Source: Leifsonia xyli (GTDB lineage: Bacteria; Actinomycetota; Actinomycetes; Actinomycetales; Microbacteriaceae). From it: a stretch of DNA of 64,000 nt. The notes beneath the pieces are model-generated. The model searched no databases. It was not told the origin of the DNA and saw nothing but the letters and a program-made list of their open reading frames with translations. Location: NCBI GenBank assembly GCA_003243275.1, contig QFQR01000001.1:620001-684000 (forward strand), given 5' to 3'. The translations under genes were made by a program, and so were the position numbers. The stretch's first letter is position 1, and every line of letters begins with the position of its first letter. Below are positions 23,728 to 32,700 of this stretch, piece after piece.

Positions 23728-24959
23728 GCGCGGGTCTCCTGGCTGTCGAAGGTGCGGGGTTCGGATGTCGGTTGCGGCCGATCGCGCGCCGCGAGCACGC
23801 GTTCGGCCAGCTCGCGGACGGCGCCGTCGCCGCCTGCACGGTCGAGCACGACACGGGCCGCGGCCCGCACCAGCGGGTGCGCGCCGGGGGTCACGACGGG
23901 CCAGCCGACGAGCTCGAGGCATCCGAGGTCGTTGACGTCGTTGCCGAGGTAGGCGATGCGATCGAGGGGAACCTCGGCATCCGCCGCCCAGACCTCGAGT
24001 GCGGCGACCTTGTCGTCGACCCCGTGCAGCACCTCGACACCGAGCTTGCGGGCACGTGCCGCGACGACGCGGTTGCGTTCCGTGGAGAGGATCAGCACGG
24101 GCACGCCCGCGGCGAGCAACTGGGCGACCCCCATGCCGTCGGAGCGGTTGACGGTGACGAACTCGATGCCGTCTTCCGAGACCAGCACCCGGTCGTCGGT
24201 GTGCACGCCGTCGAAGTCGGTGACGACCACGTCGACGTCGATGCGGGCTACGGCCGGGTCGACGACTGTCGCGATCGCGGAGGCGAGCAGCAGTTGCTCC
24301 TCTGTGTCGATCTCGATCGCCGTGGACTCGGCCACGAGGCCCGCGGCGATCGTGCCGAAGAAGCGGTGACCGGCCCGCACATATCCGGCCGCGTCGAGCA
24401 CGTAGAAGGCACCCGTCTCGAGGTATTCGGGGGTGCGATCCTGCCGCCGCGGACGGTGCGCGGGGTCGTGGTTGACCCCGGTGACCGAGCCGACCGCATC
24501 CGCCTGATCGGCGGCGACGGGACGCCACAGGAACCCCCAGGAGGGCACCGCGGAGAACACCACATCGGCGGTGCCGGTGCGCACCCGCTCGACCGCGTCG
24601 TCGATGTCGGCCGGCTCGATGAACGGCGAGGTGGCCTGGATGAAGACGATCGTGCCGACCTCGACGCCGCGACCGGCGAGCACGCCGAGCGCGTGGTCGA
24701 TCGCCGACTCGGAGCTCGCGGTGTCGCCGGCCAGTTCGGTTGGGCGGTTGACGATCTCGGCGCCGTGGCTGCGGGCGAGGGCGCCGATCTCCGCATCATC
24801 GGTGGTGACGACGACACGGTCGATGGAGTTCACAGCCAGGGCGGTCTCCACTGCCCGCACGACGAGCGGCACCCCGCCGACCCGCCGCAGGTTCTTGCGC
24901 GGCACTCCGCGGGATCCGCCGCGCACGGGGATGATCGCGACGACCTCGCCCGCGCTCAT
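23724..24959 (-). CDS. Bifunctional acylneuraminate cytidylyltransferase / HAD phosphatase
   Basis: A 411-residue two-domain protein. Residues 1 to about 230 are a CMP-nonulosonate synthetase: VVAIIPVRGGSRGVPRKNLR, RVVVTTDDAEI, RPTELAGDTASSESA, IQATSPF and ETGAFYVLDAAGY. The rest is a KdsC-like HAD phosphatase: VVVTDFDGVHTDD (DxD nucleophile), LILSTERN and IAYLGNDVNDLGCLELVGWP. It should activate the acid with CTP and remove the 9-phosphate left by the synthase, which implies a 9-phosphate route (KDN- or Neu5Ac-9-P). ATG overlaps the upstream stop by 4 bp. Confidence 0.85.
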   Translation of the reverse strand: MSAGEVVAIIPVRGGSRGVPRKNLRRVGGVPLVVRAVETALAVNSIDRVVVTTDDAEIGALARSHGAEIVNRPTELAGDTASSESAIDHALGVLAGRGVEVGTIVFIQATSPFIEPADIDDAVERVRTGTADVVFSAVPSWGFLWRPVAADQADAVGSVTGVNHDPAHRPRRQDRTPEYLETGAFYVLDAAGYVRAGHRFFGTIAAGLVAESTAIEIDTEEQLLLASAIATVVDPAVARIDVDVVVTDFDGVHTDDRVLVSEDGIEFVTVNRSDGMGVAQLLAAGVPVLILSTERNRVVAARARKLGVEVLHGVDDKVAALEVWAADAEVPLDRIAYLGNDVNDLGCLELVGWPVVTPGAHPLVRAAARVVLDRAGGDGAVRELAERVLAARDRPQPTSEPRTFDSQETRA

Positions 24960-25897
24960 CGCTGCCGCTCCTGCCGCAGTGCGGACGTCGGCACGCGGTC
25001 GAGGTGGATGCTGCTGCCGCTGTCGGCCAGCACCGCGGTGAGGGTCGTGATGGCGCTCGTCGGGAGCGCGTGCAGTTCGAGGGGGTGCCGGGTGCCCGCG
25101 AGCACGAGCTCGATCGGCAGCCCGGTGCGCACCACGGTGACGCCGGGGAGCGACGCGACGGCGCGCAGCTGCGCATCCGTCTCCCGTCGGTGCGGCAGAT
25201 AGCTGAGCGGTGCCTCCTCGGCGAGCTCGCGCAGCCAGCCGAGGTGGCTCGCCGCGTCGAGCAGGCCATCGACGACGCGTGCGTTGCCGAGTGCGATGCG
25301 GTTGACCGGCAAGGCGGGAGCGGGCAGTTCGCTGTGCGCGGCTGCCGCGCGCAGCCAGGCGAAGTCGTTGCGGATGACCGGGATGCCGAGGCGGTGGGCT
25401 GCGGCATCCGCATCCGGGAACGCGGTGAAGGCGTCGAGGCGGCCGGCCTTGGCGAGCGAGCGGAGTCGTGAGGCGGTGGCCCCACCGAGCACGAGCTTGG
25501 TGCGGGACTCCTGCTGGCCGGGGCGGGCGTAGTCGACTTCGCCCGCGATCGCGCTGAGGGCGTGCACGACCATCGACCCGTCGTCGACGACCGTGAGACG
25601 ACGGGGCTTCGGCAACACGGCGGCCGCGGTGCGGAACTGGCCGGACAGCGGGTCGCCGATCACCCAGTGCCTGGCGGCGGCGAGCCGCGACCAGGGGATG
25701 CCGAAGTAGGGCTCGAAGCGCACGAACGGTGCTCCGGCGCGGTGCAGGGCTTCGGCGGTGGCGACCATCTGCGGGTCGCTGATGCGATGCGCGACGGTGG
25801 TGAGGCATCCGGTGGCGCGGCGATGACGATCGGCCCATTCGGCCGCGCTCAGCAGTTGCAGCGGCGACTCGACCCAGGCGAGCGCGTCGTGATGCAT
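24956..25897 (-). CDS. Sialyl/polysialyltransferase-like glycosyltransferase
   Basis: A 313-residue protein that begins with ALAWVESPLQLLSAAEW, closely like the SPLQLLNAxE opening of bacterial sialyltransferases of the GT52/polysialyltransferase type. Further, VVDDGSMV matches the conserved acidic strand of that group, and HPLELHALP near the end resembles their CMP-binding region. It is the first gene of an operon whose next two genes make CMP-nonulosonate, so it is the logical transferase. Start ATG at 25897; the open frame above it overlaps the divergent gene's region and looks non-coding. Confidence 0.65.
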   Translation of the reverse strand: MHHDALAWVESPLQLLSAAEWADRHRRATGCLTTVAHRISDPQMVATAEALHRAGAPFVRFEPYFGIPWSRLAAARHWVIGDPLSGQFRTAAAVLPKPRRLTVVDDGSMVVHALSAIAGEVDYARPGQQESRTKLVLGGATASRLRSLAKAGRLDAFTAFPDADAAAHRLGIPVIRNDFAWLRAAAAHSELPAPALPVNRIALGNARVVDGLLDAASHLGWLRELAEEAPLSYLPHRRETDAQLRAVASLPGVTVVRTGLPIELVLAGTRHPLELHALPTSAITTLTAVLADSGSSIHLDRVPTSALRQERQR

Positions 25898-25998
25898 TCG
25901 TCCCCCTTTGCCACAGCGATCGTGCGACGCGGGGGTGATCGGGCGGGATCGCGCAGGTGAACGGGAGTCGTTCTCGCGGTTAATTCGGACGTCTCGCG

Positions 25999-26010
25999 TA
26001 CCGTGGACTC
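25999..26010 (+). promoter_or_regulatory. Leaderless -10 box for the EcsC-like gene
   Basis: TACCGT at 25999-26004, six bases, then GTG at 26011. It lies 100 bp from the divergent start of the sialyltransferase-like gene. Confidence 0.55.
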
Positions 26011-27135
26011 GTGACGGATTCCAGGCCCGGGTCTTCGGATGCGACGCCGCCCGCCGGGGCGCCGTCGAGCGGCGAGCTCGTGCCGGTCGTGGTGCCGCGG
26101 GTGCTGCCGGCGGATTCGGGTGCGGCTGCAGGTGCGGATGCGGCTGCGGTGATCGAGGCCGAGATCCTGCCGGGTGACACGGGCGCGCCTGGGTCCGGGG
26201 CGGGCACGGGTGCTGGGACTGGGGCGGGGTCTGCGCCTGGGTCTGGGTCTGGGCCCGGGGCGGACGCAGAGGTGTCGCGGATCGACGCGATTCTCGACCG
26301 GGTGATGTCGGTGCACCGGCCGGCGGTGTTGGCGCATCTGCGCGGCATCCGTTCGAAGTATCCGGATGCGAACCCCGAGCAGGTGCTGCGGGTGCTGGAG
26401 CGACGCTATCTGACCACGGTGACGACGAGTGGTGCCGGGGTGGGTGTCGCGGCTGCCGTACCCGCGGTCGGCACCGGGGCTGCGCTCGCCTTGTCGGGGG
26501 CGGAGACGGTGCTGTTCCTGGAAGCGACGGCACTGTTCGCGCAGTCGGTGGCGGAGTTGCACGGCATTCCCGTGGAGGATCCGGAGCGCGGACGGGCGCT
26601 CGTGCTCGCGATGGTGGTGGGCGGCCCGTCGCAGGAGCTCATCATGCAGTTCACCGGGCAGGCGAGCGGGCGCGGGCCCGCGAAGCCGGAGTTCTGGGGC
26701 ACACTCATCGCGAAGAACCTTCCGCGCACGGCGGTGACCCAGTTCATGGATCGCGTGCGCAAGGTGTATCTGCCGCGGATGATGGCGACCGCAGGCGGAA
26801 GCATGGTCGGACGCGTGCTGCCGTTCGGCGTGGGCGCGGTCGTGGGCGGCACCGCGAACCAGCTGCTCGGACGACGGGTGGTGAAGACGGCGCGCACCGC
26901 CTTCGGGCCGCCCCCGCCGTACTTTCCGGCGAGCACCGCACCCCGGCCCCTGGCGCCTCGGCAGCGGCCGACGAAGGAGGATCGAGCGATGGCCGCGGCC
27001 GAGCGTCGTGCGATCCGCGCGGCGAAGCGGGGAACGACGACGAGGAGCAAGGCACCGAAAGGCGAGGTGCCGAACGGTGCGGCACCGAACGAGGCTGCCC
27101 CGACTACCGGCGAGCCGCCGCAACCTGGCACCTGA
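26011..27135 (+). CDS. EcsC-like membrane-associated protein of unknown function
   Basis: A 374-residue protein. Residues 1-90 are low complexity (Ala, Gly, Pro, with a GSGAGTGAGTG stretch encoded by a G-rich tract). The core (about 95-300) has HLRGIRSKYPDANPEQVLRVLERRYL, then two glycine-rich hydrophobic segments (GAGVGVAAAVPAVGTGAALALSG and VGRVLPFGVGAVVGG) and between them a helix with HGIPVEDPERGRALVLAMV. The order resembles the EcsC family, but the match is weak. The C-terminus is basic (RRAIRAAKRGTTTRSKAPK). It starts divergent to the nonulosonate operon; a link is not evident. Confidence 0.55.
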   Translation: MTDSRPGSSDATPPAGAPSSGELVPVVVPRVLPADSGAAAGADAAAVIEAEILPGDTGAPGSGAGTGAGTGAGSAPGSGSGPGADAEVSRIDAILDRVMSVHRPAVLAHLRGIRSKYPDANPEQVLRVLERRYLTTVTTSGAGVGVAAAVPAVGTGAALALSGAETVLFLEATALFAQSVAELHGIPVEDPERGRALVLAMVVGGPSQELIMQFTGQASGRGPAKPEFWGTLIAKNLPRTAVTQFMDRVRKVYLPRMMATAGGSMVGRVLPFGVGAVVGGTANQLLGRRVVKTARTAFGPPPPYFPASTAPRPLAPRQRPTKEDRAMAAAERRAIRAAKRGTTTRSKAPKGEVPNGAAPNEAAPTTGEPPQPGT

Positions 27136-27147
27136 CCGCCGAGCACT

Positions 27148-27360
27148 GGTCCCCGAACGCTGGTTCCCGAACGCTGGTCGCCGAACCCCAGGCGGCTGAC
27201 CCCTGGACCGCTGAGCACAAGGCTGCGTCGAACAGGCTGCGCAGAACAAGCCGACCCGACCAGACGCGACCCGACCCGACCCGACCACGCCACGCCACGC
27301 CACGCCACGAGGCCAGGCCAGACCAGACCAGACCACGAGAACAGACCACGAGAACAGACC
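27148..27360. repeat. Cluster of short tandem repeats
   Basis: The interval between the EcsC-like gene and the DUF222-HNH gene is made of short repeats: two and a half copies of CCCGAACGCTGGT (27152-27188), then runs of CGACC, of CACGC (about five copies), of CCAGA, and two copies of CCACGAGAACAGA (27333-27358). No gene is apparent here. Confidence 0.75.
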
Positions 27361-27404
27361 GCCGGCCAACGCCGCTGCCTGAAGCGCCCTGACCCGACGC
27401 GTGC

Positions 27405-28832
27405 TCATCCCGCGCGCCGTCGTTCGAGGTCGCGGGCGATGGGGGTCTTGCTGGGCATCGGGATCGGCGTCTGGTGCACGTCGACCGTCGGGGGCGGGAT
27501 GAGCTCGAAGCGGCCGACACCGCTGACCCGGATCTGCCAGCCTTCGTTGTGGATGCGGAGGTGGTGGTAGCGGCACAGCAGGATGCCGCGTTCGACGCTG
27601 GTGCCGCCGCGATCTCGGGTCCAGTGGTCGATGTGGTGGGCTTCGACCATGCCGGGCCCGCGCGCGCAGTCGCCGAAGCGGCATCCGCCGTCGCGGATGG
27701 CGAGCGCGATGCGTTGCTTGCGGCTGTGGAGGCGCCGGGTGCGGCCGACGTCGAGCGGGTCTCCGGCGGGGGTGACCCGGATGCTCTGGCGACCGTCGGT
27801 GCAGATGTGGCGTTCGACGGTCTCGCGGGAGATCGGGTCGGCGGCTCCGACGATCCAGCCGTGGCCGGCGGGGCGCTCGAGCTGATCGTCGACGATCACG
27901 AGTTGCACGGCGGCACCGTCGCCGCCGAGGAGCTGGGTGGCATCCGCCGTCGCACCGGCACGTAGCAGGTCGAGGAACACGTCGGAGGCGAGTTGCGCGG
28001 GGGTGCGCGGGTCGAGCTCGATCGCCTCGGCCGCGTCACGCTCTGCGGCATCGACGAAGCGGGGGCCGCCGCGCTTGGGGGAGGTGATGCGGTCGTAGAG
28101 GTTGGCGACGTAGCCGGCGGACTCGGGGTCGAGCAGCCAGCTGATGCGCGTCATGCCGTCGGGCTGCGGCACGAGGGTGAACGACCGTCGGGCGAATCGC
28201 TGCCGTTCCCGGTCGGCGACGCCTTCGGCATCCAGTTCGTCGCGCAAGGCACGGGCACGGCGGTAGAGGCGGTCGGCGTCGGGCACCGTGCCGTCGGCCT
28301 GCGCCACCTCGCGGCAGAGGGTCTCCGCCGCCCCGAGCAGCGACTCGGCGTCGACTCCCTCGCCGGGATCGCCGAGACCGCGACGCACGGAGGCGATGTG
28401 CTCGGCACCGAACAACCCGCCCGCGACGGCGTCGGCGATGGGCCGCATCCACGGCGCGACCGGCCGGACGAGCTCTCCCGTGCGCGCATCCGGCAATTCG
28501 ACCGCGTCGTGCAGTGCCGCACCCGCGCGCAGCGCGTTCTTGGCGTCGCGCGTCGTGACACCCGTGCGGGCACGAAGGAACTCTTCGGCCGTGCGGTGCC
28601 CTTCGCGTTGCGCGAGGCCGCGGTAGCCGAACTCGGGTGCCGAACGGCGGGCAATCTCGCCGGCGACGAGCGCGCGATGCCCGTCGAGCGCGCGGATGAG
28701 CTCGGTGAGCGTCGAGGACGCTGCGATCAGCTCTGCGTCACCAGCCGCACGATAGGGCTCGACCTCGGCAGGCAGCGCACGCAGCGCCGCGAGGTGTTCG
28801 CGGAGCAGGTTCACCAGTTCGAGATCGGGCAT
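27405..28832 (-). CDS. DUF222 / HNH endonuclease domain protein (13E12-repeat family)
   Basis: A 475-residue protein. The N-terminal part (to about 340) is the DUF222 helical domain with FGYRGLAQREGHRTAEEFL. The C-terminal HNH nuclease shows the zinc cysteines of CRFGDC, the catalytic AHHIDHW and GILLCRYHHLRIHNEGW, so the active site seems intact. This family is multi-copy in Actinobacteria and associated with mobile DNA (the mycobacterial REP13E12 proteins). The region before its start has a short palindrome that may be an operator. It is transcribed away from the defence genes downstream on the other strand. Confidence 0.88.
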   Translation of the reverse strand: MPDLELVNLLREHLAALRALPAEVEPYRAAGDAELIAASSTLTELIRALDGHRALVAGEIARRSAPEFGYRGLAQREGHRTAEEFLRARTGVTTRDAKNALRAGAALHDAVELPDARTGELVRPVAPWMRPIADAVAGGLFGAEHIASVRRGLGDPGEGVDAESLLGAAETLCREVAQADGTVPDADRLYRRARALRDELDAEGVADRERQRFARRSFTLVPQPDGMTRISWLLDPESAGYVANLYDRITSPKRGGPRFVDAAERDAAEAIELDPRTPAQLASDVFLDLLRAGATADATQLLGGDGAAVQLVIVDDQLERPAGHGWIVGAADPISRETVERHICTDGRQSIRVTPAGDPLDVGRTRRLHSRKQRIALAIRDGGCRFGDCARGPGMVEAHHIDHWTRDRGGTSVERGILLCRYHHLRIHNEGWQIRVSGVGRFELIPPPTVDVHQTPIPMPSKTPIARDLERRRAG

Positions 28833-28848
28833 GACTCCATGATCTCAG

Positions 28849-28869
28849 ATTAGAACTAATGTTCCTATA
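28849..28869 (-). promoter_or_regulatory. Palindrome and -10-like box upstream of the HNH gene
   Basis: ATTAG-AA-CTAAT (28849-28860) overlaps a second palindrome GAAC-TAAT-GTTC (28853-28864). On the minus strand TATAGG (28869-28864) lies at -10 distance from it. This AT-rich patch stands out in the GC-rich surroundings and may be the promoter and operator of the HNH gene. Confidence 0.4.
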
Positions 28870-28978
28870 GTGCGGCGAAAAGTCGCCTCAATCAAGGGTT
28901 GAAGGTTGCTCCACTCCTCCCCAGAATCGGAGTGTCGGAGATATCCATCGAATGTTTGTTCGAGTCGGTCGTCGATTC

Positions 28979-28990
28979 TAGCCTCGGCGC
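28979..28990 (+). promoter_or_regulatory. Leaderless -10 box
   Basis: TAGCCT at 28979-28984, six bases, then ATG at 28991. This supports the small gene that follows. Confidence 0.5.
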
Positions 28991-29257
28991 ATGGATCCCT
29001 ACCGCGTCCCCTTCAGCTTCGACCGCACCCACGCGCCGCGTTTCCGGCTGCGCAACGACAGCCCGGAGCGCGTGCGCGGCGTCACCACGACGCTCTGCGG
29101 CAGCGGGGTGATGCCGATGGGGCCGCCGCGCGCGCTCGCGCCAGGCGAGGCGATGGAGGTGGTGATCCGCGGCGGCGACCTCGCCCGCGAGACGACTCTC
29201 GTCATCCGCTGGCTGCGCCCCAACGGCGAGGAGTACCTGTGGCGCGTCTCGTTCTAG
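28991..29257 (+). CDS. Small protein of unknown function
   Basis: An 88-residue protein beginning MDPYRVPFSFDRTHAPRF. The sequence reads as a single beta-rich domain (FRLRNDSPERVRGVTTTLCG, then AMEVVIRGG and TTLVIRWLRPNGEEYLWRVSF), similar in layout to small immunoglobulin-like or carbohydrate-binding folds. It has one cysteine and no signal peptide or membrane helix, so it is probably cytoplasmic. It starts right after a -10 box, like other genes here. It stands alone between the HNH gene and the XRE regulator. I do not recognise a family. Confidence 0.6.
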   Translation: MDPYRVPFSFDRTHAPRFRLRNDSPERVRGVTTTLCGSGVMPMGPPRALAPGEAMEVVIRGGDLARETTLVIRWLRPNGEEYLWRVSF

Positions 29258-29293
29258 CCCGCCGTGCTCCTAGCGGTCGAGGAGCGCCGCCCG

Positions 29294-29593
29294 CTACCGC
29301 GCCCGCTTCTCGCGCAAGAACTCCGCGACGGTGTAGCTCGACTTCGATGGCGGCAGGTCGCCGAGCCCGAGCCCCGCCACGAGCCGCGCGGGGTCGAGCT
29401 CCATGACGCCCGCGAGCCGCACGATCGTGTCGAGGGTGGGGTTGCCGACACCGCGCTCGATCTTGCCGTAGTTGGCGACGTTCATCCCGGCCAGATTGGC
29501 GAGCTCCATCTGCGAGACGCCGAGCTGCTGGCGGGCCTCCTTGAGCCGCTCCCCCACGATCCGAGACGCGTTCGACGAGGCGGCGGCAGGCAT
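29294..29593 (-). CDS. XRE-family HTH regulator next to the Type ISP gene
   Basis: A 99-residue protein with a complete Cro/CI-type helix-turn-helix: RIVGERLKEARQQLGVSQMELANLAGMNVANYGKIERGVGNPTLDTIVRLA. A C-terminal tail of about 30 residues (LPPSKSSYTVAEFLREKR) follows. It is divergent from the restriction-modification gene that starts 110 bp away, and the region between them carries an inverted repeat. The arrangement is similar to controller (C) proteins of restriction systems, though those are usually cotranscribed with the nuclease. A link is inferred from position only. Confidence 0.85.
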   Translation of the reverse strand: MPAAASSNASRIVGERLKEARQQLGVSQMELANLAGMNVANYGKIERGVGNPTLDTIVRLAGVMELDPARLVAGLGLGDLPPSKSSYTVAEFLREKRAR

Positions 29594-29641
29594 CCCCCAT
29601 GCCTAACGGCCCGGGTCACGAGAAACGAGATGTCGTAGGCA

Positions 29642-29659
29642 TGATGCTTTAATGCATCA
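29642..29659. promoter_or_regulatory. Inverted repeat between the XRE regulator and the Type ISP gene
   Basis: TGATGC, six bases TTTAAT, then GCATCA. The site is AT-rich in a GC-rich setting and lies about 45 bp before the ISP start and 49 bp before the XRE start. It is a fair candidate for the operator of the XRE protein. Confidence 0.5.
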
Positions 29660-29703
29660 CGTCCGGATGCCCTATCCGGTTCTCGATCGGCCGGGGGATC
29701 TCG

Positions 29704-32700
29704 ATGACGACCATCCACGACCTGCTCGCGGAGTACACGCGGATCGCGCCGAACACCCGCGCGAAGGGCCTGTACTTCGAGCGCCTCGTGAAGCGCTACC
29801 TCGAGACAGAGCCCGTCTACCAGGGGCTTTTCGACGAGGTCTGGCTCTGGCAGGACTGGCCGGGTCGCGACGGGAAGGTCGACACCGGCATCGACCTGGT
29901 GGCGCGCGAACGCTACAGCGGAGCGCTCTGGGCGATCCAGTGCAAGTTCTACGACCCGTCGCACACGGTGCAGAAGGGCGAGCTCGACTCGTTCTTCGAG
30001 GCATCCGCCCGCAAGCCGTTCGGCAAGGCGCTCGTCGTCACCACGACAGACAAGTGGTCGAAGCACGCTCTCGACGCCCTGAACGACCGCCACGTGCCGA
30101 CCCAGCGGATCGGCCTCGCCCACCTCGCCCAGTCGGTCATCGACTGGTCGCAGTACCGCTTCGAGGCACCGGATGCGGCACTCGTCGTGGAACGCAAGAG
30201 CCTGCGCGATCACCAGATCGAGGCTCTACAGGACACCCTCACGGGCTTCGACGAGGACGAGCGCGGCCAGCTCATCATGGCGTGCGGCACCGGCAAGACC
30301 TTCACCGGTCTGCGCATCGCCGAACGTGTGGCGGGACCCGGCGGCACCGTGCTCTTCCTCGTCCCCTCGATCGCGCTGCTCGCCCAGACCCTGCGCGAGT
30401 GGACGCAGCAGGCCGAGCTGCCGCTGCGCAGCTTCGCCATCTGCTCCGACAACAAGCTGGGCCGCGACGCGGAGGATCTGCGCCTGCGCGATCTGGAGAT
30501 CGCCGCCACCACGAACGCCGACGACCTCCTCGCCGCCCTCGCCACGCCGACGGAGCCGGGCGGGCTCACGGTGTTCTTCTCCACCTACCAGTCACTCCCC
30601 GTCGTGCACGAGGCCCAGCAGGCCGGGCTCGGCGAGTTCGACCTCGTGCTCTGCGACGAGGCGCACCGCACCGCGGGCGTCATCCACTCCCAGGCCGACC
30701 GGGTCTCGAACTTCGTGCGCGTGCACGATGCCGACTACCTCCGGGGCCGCAAGCGCCTCTACATGACGGCCACCCCGAAGCTCTACGGCGAGGCGGCGAA
30801 GAAGAAGGCGGATGCCGAGGCGGTCGAGATCGCCAGCATGGATCGCCCGGAGATCTTCGGCCGCGAGTTCCACCGCCTGGGTTTCGGCAAGGCCGTCGAG
30901 CGGAGTCTGCTCACCGACTACAAGGTGCTCGTGCTCGCCGTCAGCGAGGATGCCGTCAACGAGGGCTTCCAGAAGCAGTTCGCGGCCGCCGGGTCCGAGC
31001 TGACGCTGCCGGATGCCGCCCGCGTCGCCGGCATCTACAAGGCGCTCGCGAAGACCGCCGTCGAAGGCCTCGACGACAACCCCGCAGCGCACTCGCCGAT
31101 GCGCCGGGCTGTGGCGTTCGCCTCCGACATCAAGGCCTCGCAGCACGTCGCGGCGATGCTCGACGACAACGCGGCGCTGTCGAGGGCGGTGCCCCGCAAG
31201 GACGCCGACCTGGTCATGCAGGCGCGGCACGTCGACGGCACCATGGACATCCTGCAGCGCGGCGAGCTGCTGTCGTGGCTCGAAGCCGACCCGAAGGGCA
31301 ACCGCACCCGCATCCTCACCAACGCGCGGTGCCTCACCGAGGGCGTCGACGTGCCGAGCCTCGACGCGGTCATCTTCCTGAACCCGCGCGGCAGCCAGGT
31401 CGATGTCGTGCAGGCGGTCGGCCGCGTGATGCGCAAGGCGCCCGGCAAGGACTACGGCTACATCATCCTGCCGGTCGCGGTGCCGGCCGGCATGACGCCG
31501 GAGGAGGCGCTCGACGGCAACGACCGCTTCCGCGTGGTGTGGGAGGTGCTGCAGGCGCTGCGCGCGCACGACGAGCGTTTCGCGGCGACGATCGAGGCGA
31601 TCCGGCTCAACCCGAAGGCCGGCAACGAGCAGATCCAGGTCATCGCGATGGATCGCTGGCTGCCGAGCCAGGATGCGGATGCGGCGGCCGCCGAGGCGGG
31701 GCAGGCCGCGACCGCCCAGGCCCGGCTCGACTTCACCCCGCTCGGCCCCGAGTGGGACGACGCGATCTACGCCCGGATCGTCAAGAAGGTCGGCGAGCGG
31801 GAGTACTGGGAGAACTGGGCCGCCGATGTGGCCGAGGTGGCGAACCGGCAGCGTGCCCGCATCGAGGCGCTCGTCGACACGCGGCCCGGCATCCGGCGCG
31901 AGTTCGACCGCTTCGTGAAGGGCCTGAAGGCGAACCTCAACGAGTCGATCACCGACGCCGACGCCCTCGACATGCTCGCGCAGCACATCATCACCGAGCC
32001 GGTGCTCGAGATCCTGTTCGAGGGCTACAGCTTCGCCGCGTCGAACCCGGTGGCCTCGTCGATGCAGCGGATGCTCGCCTCGCTCGAGGGCACCAACGTC
32101 GACTCGGAGCTGCGCGAGCTCGACGACTTCTACGCGGGCGTGAAGCGCTCGGTCGGGCAGATCACGGATGCGCAGGGCAAGCAGCGCTTCCTGAAGCAGC
32201 TCTACGAGCGCTTCTTCCGGCTGGCGATGCGGAAGGCCTCCGAGCGCCTCGGCATCGTCTACACGCCCAACGAGATCGTGGACTTCATCCTGCGCTCGGC
32301 CGACGAGCTCAGCCGCGAGCACTTCGGCAAGGGTCTCGCCGACGAGGGCGTGCACATCCTCGACCCGTTCACGGGCACCGGCACCTTCCTGGCGCAGTTG
32401 ATCCTCAACCCCGAGCTGATGCCCGACGCGAAGCTGCCCCACAAGTTCCGCAACGAGTTGTGGGCCAACGAGATCAGCCTGCTCGCCTACTACGTGGCGG
32501 CGGTGAACCTCGAGCAGGCCTACCGCGCGCGGATGGGCGGCAACTACGTGACCTTCCCCAACATCGCGCTCACCGACACCTTCCAGAACACCGAGGACGG
32601 CGACCAACTGGATGCCGAGGGGGTCTTCGAGTCGAACAACGAGGTCGTGGTGCGTGAGGCGGATGCGCCGATCTCGGTGATCATCGGCAACCCGCCGTAC

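Noticed and set aside
26150..26290. G-quadruplex-forming regulatory tract
   Set aside because: The G-rich run is explained by Gly/Ser/Ala codons of the low-complexity part of the EcsC-like gene; no independent sign of regulation.
30592..32607. Long minus-strand open frame of 671 codons inside the Type ISP gene
   Set aside because: It is antisense to clear catalytic motifs and its translation is rich in Arg, Val, Gly and His without domains, typical of a GC-rich shadow frame.
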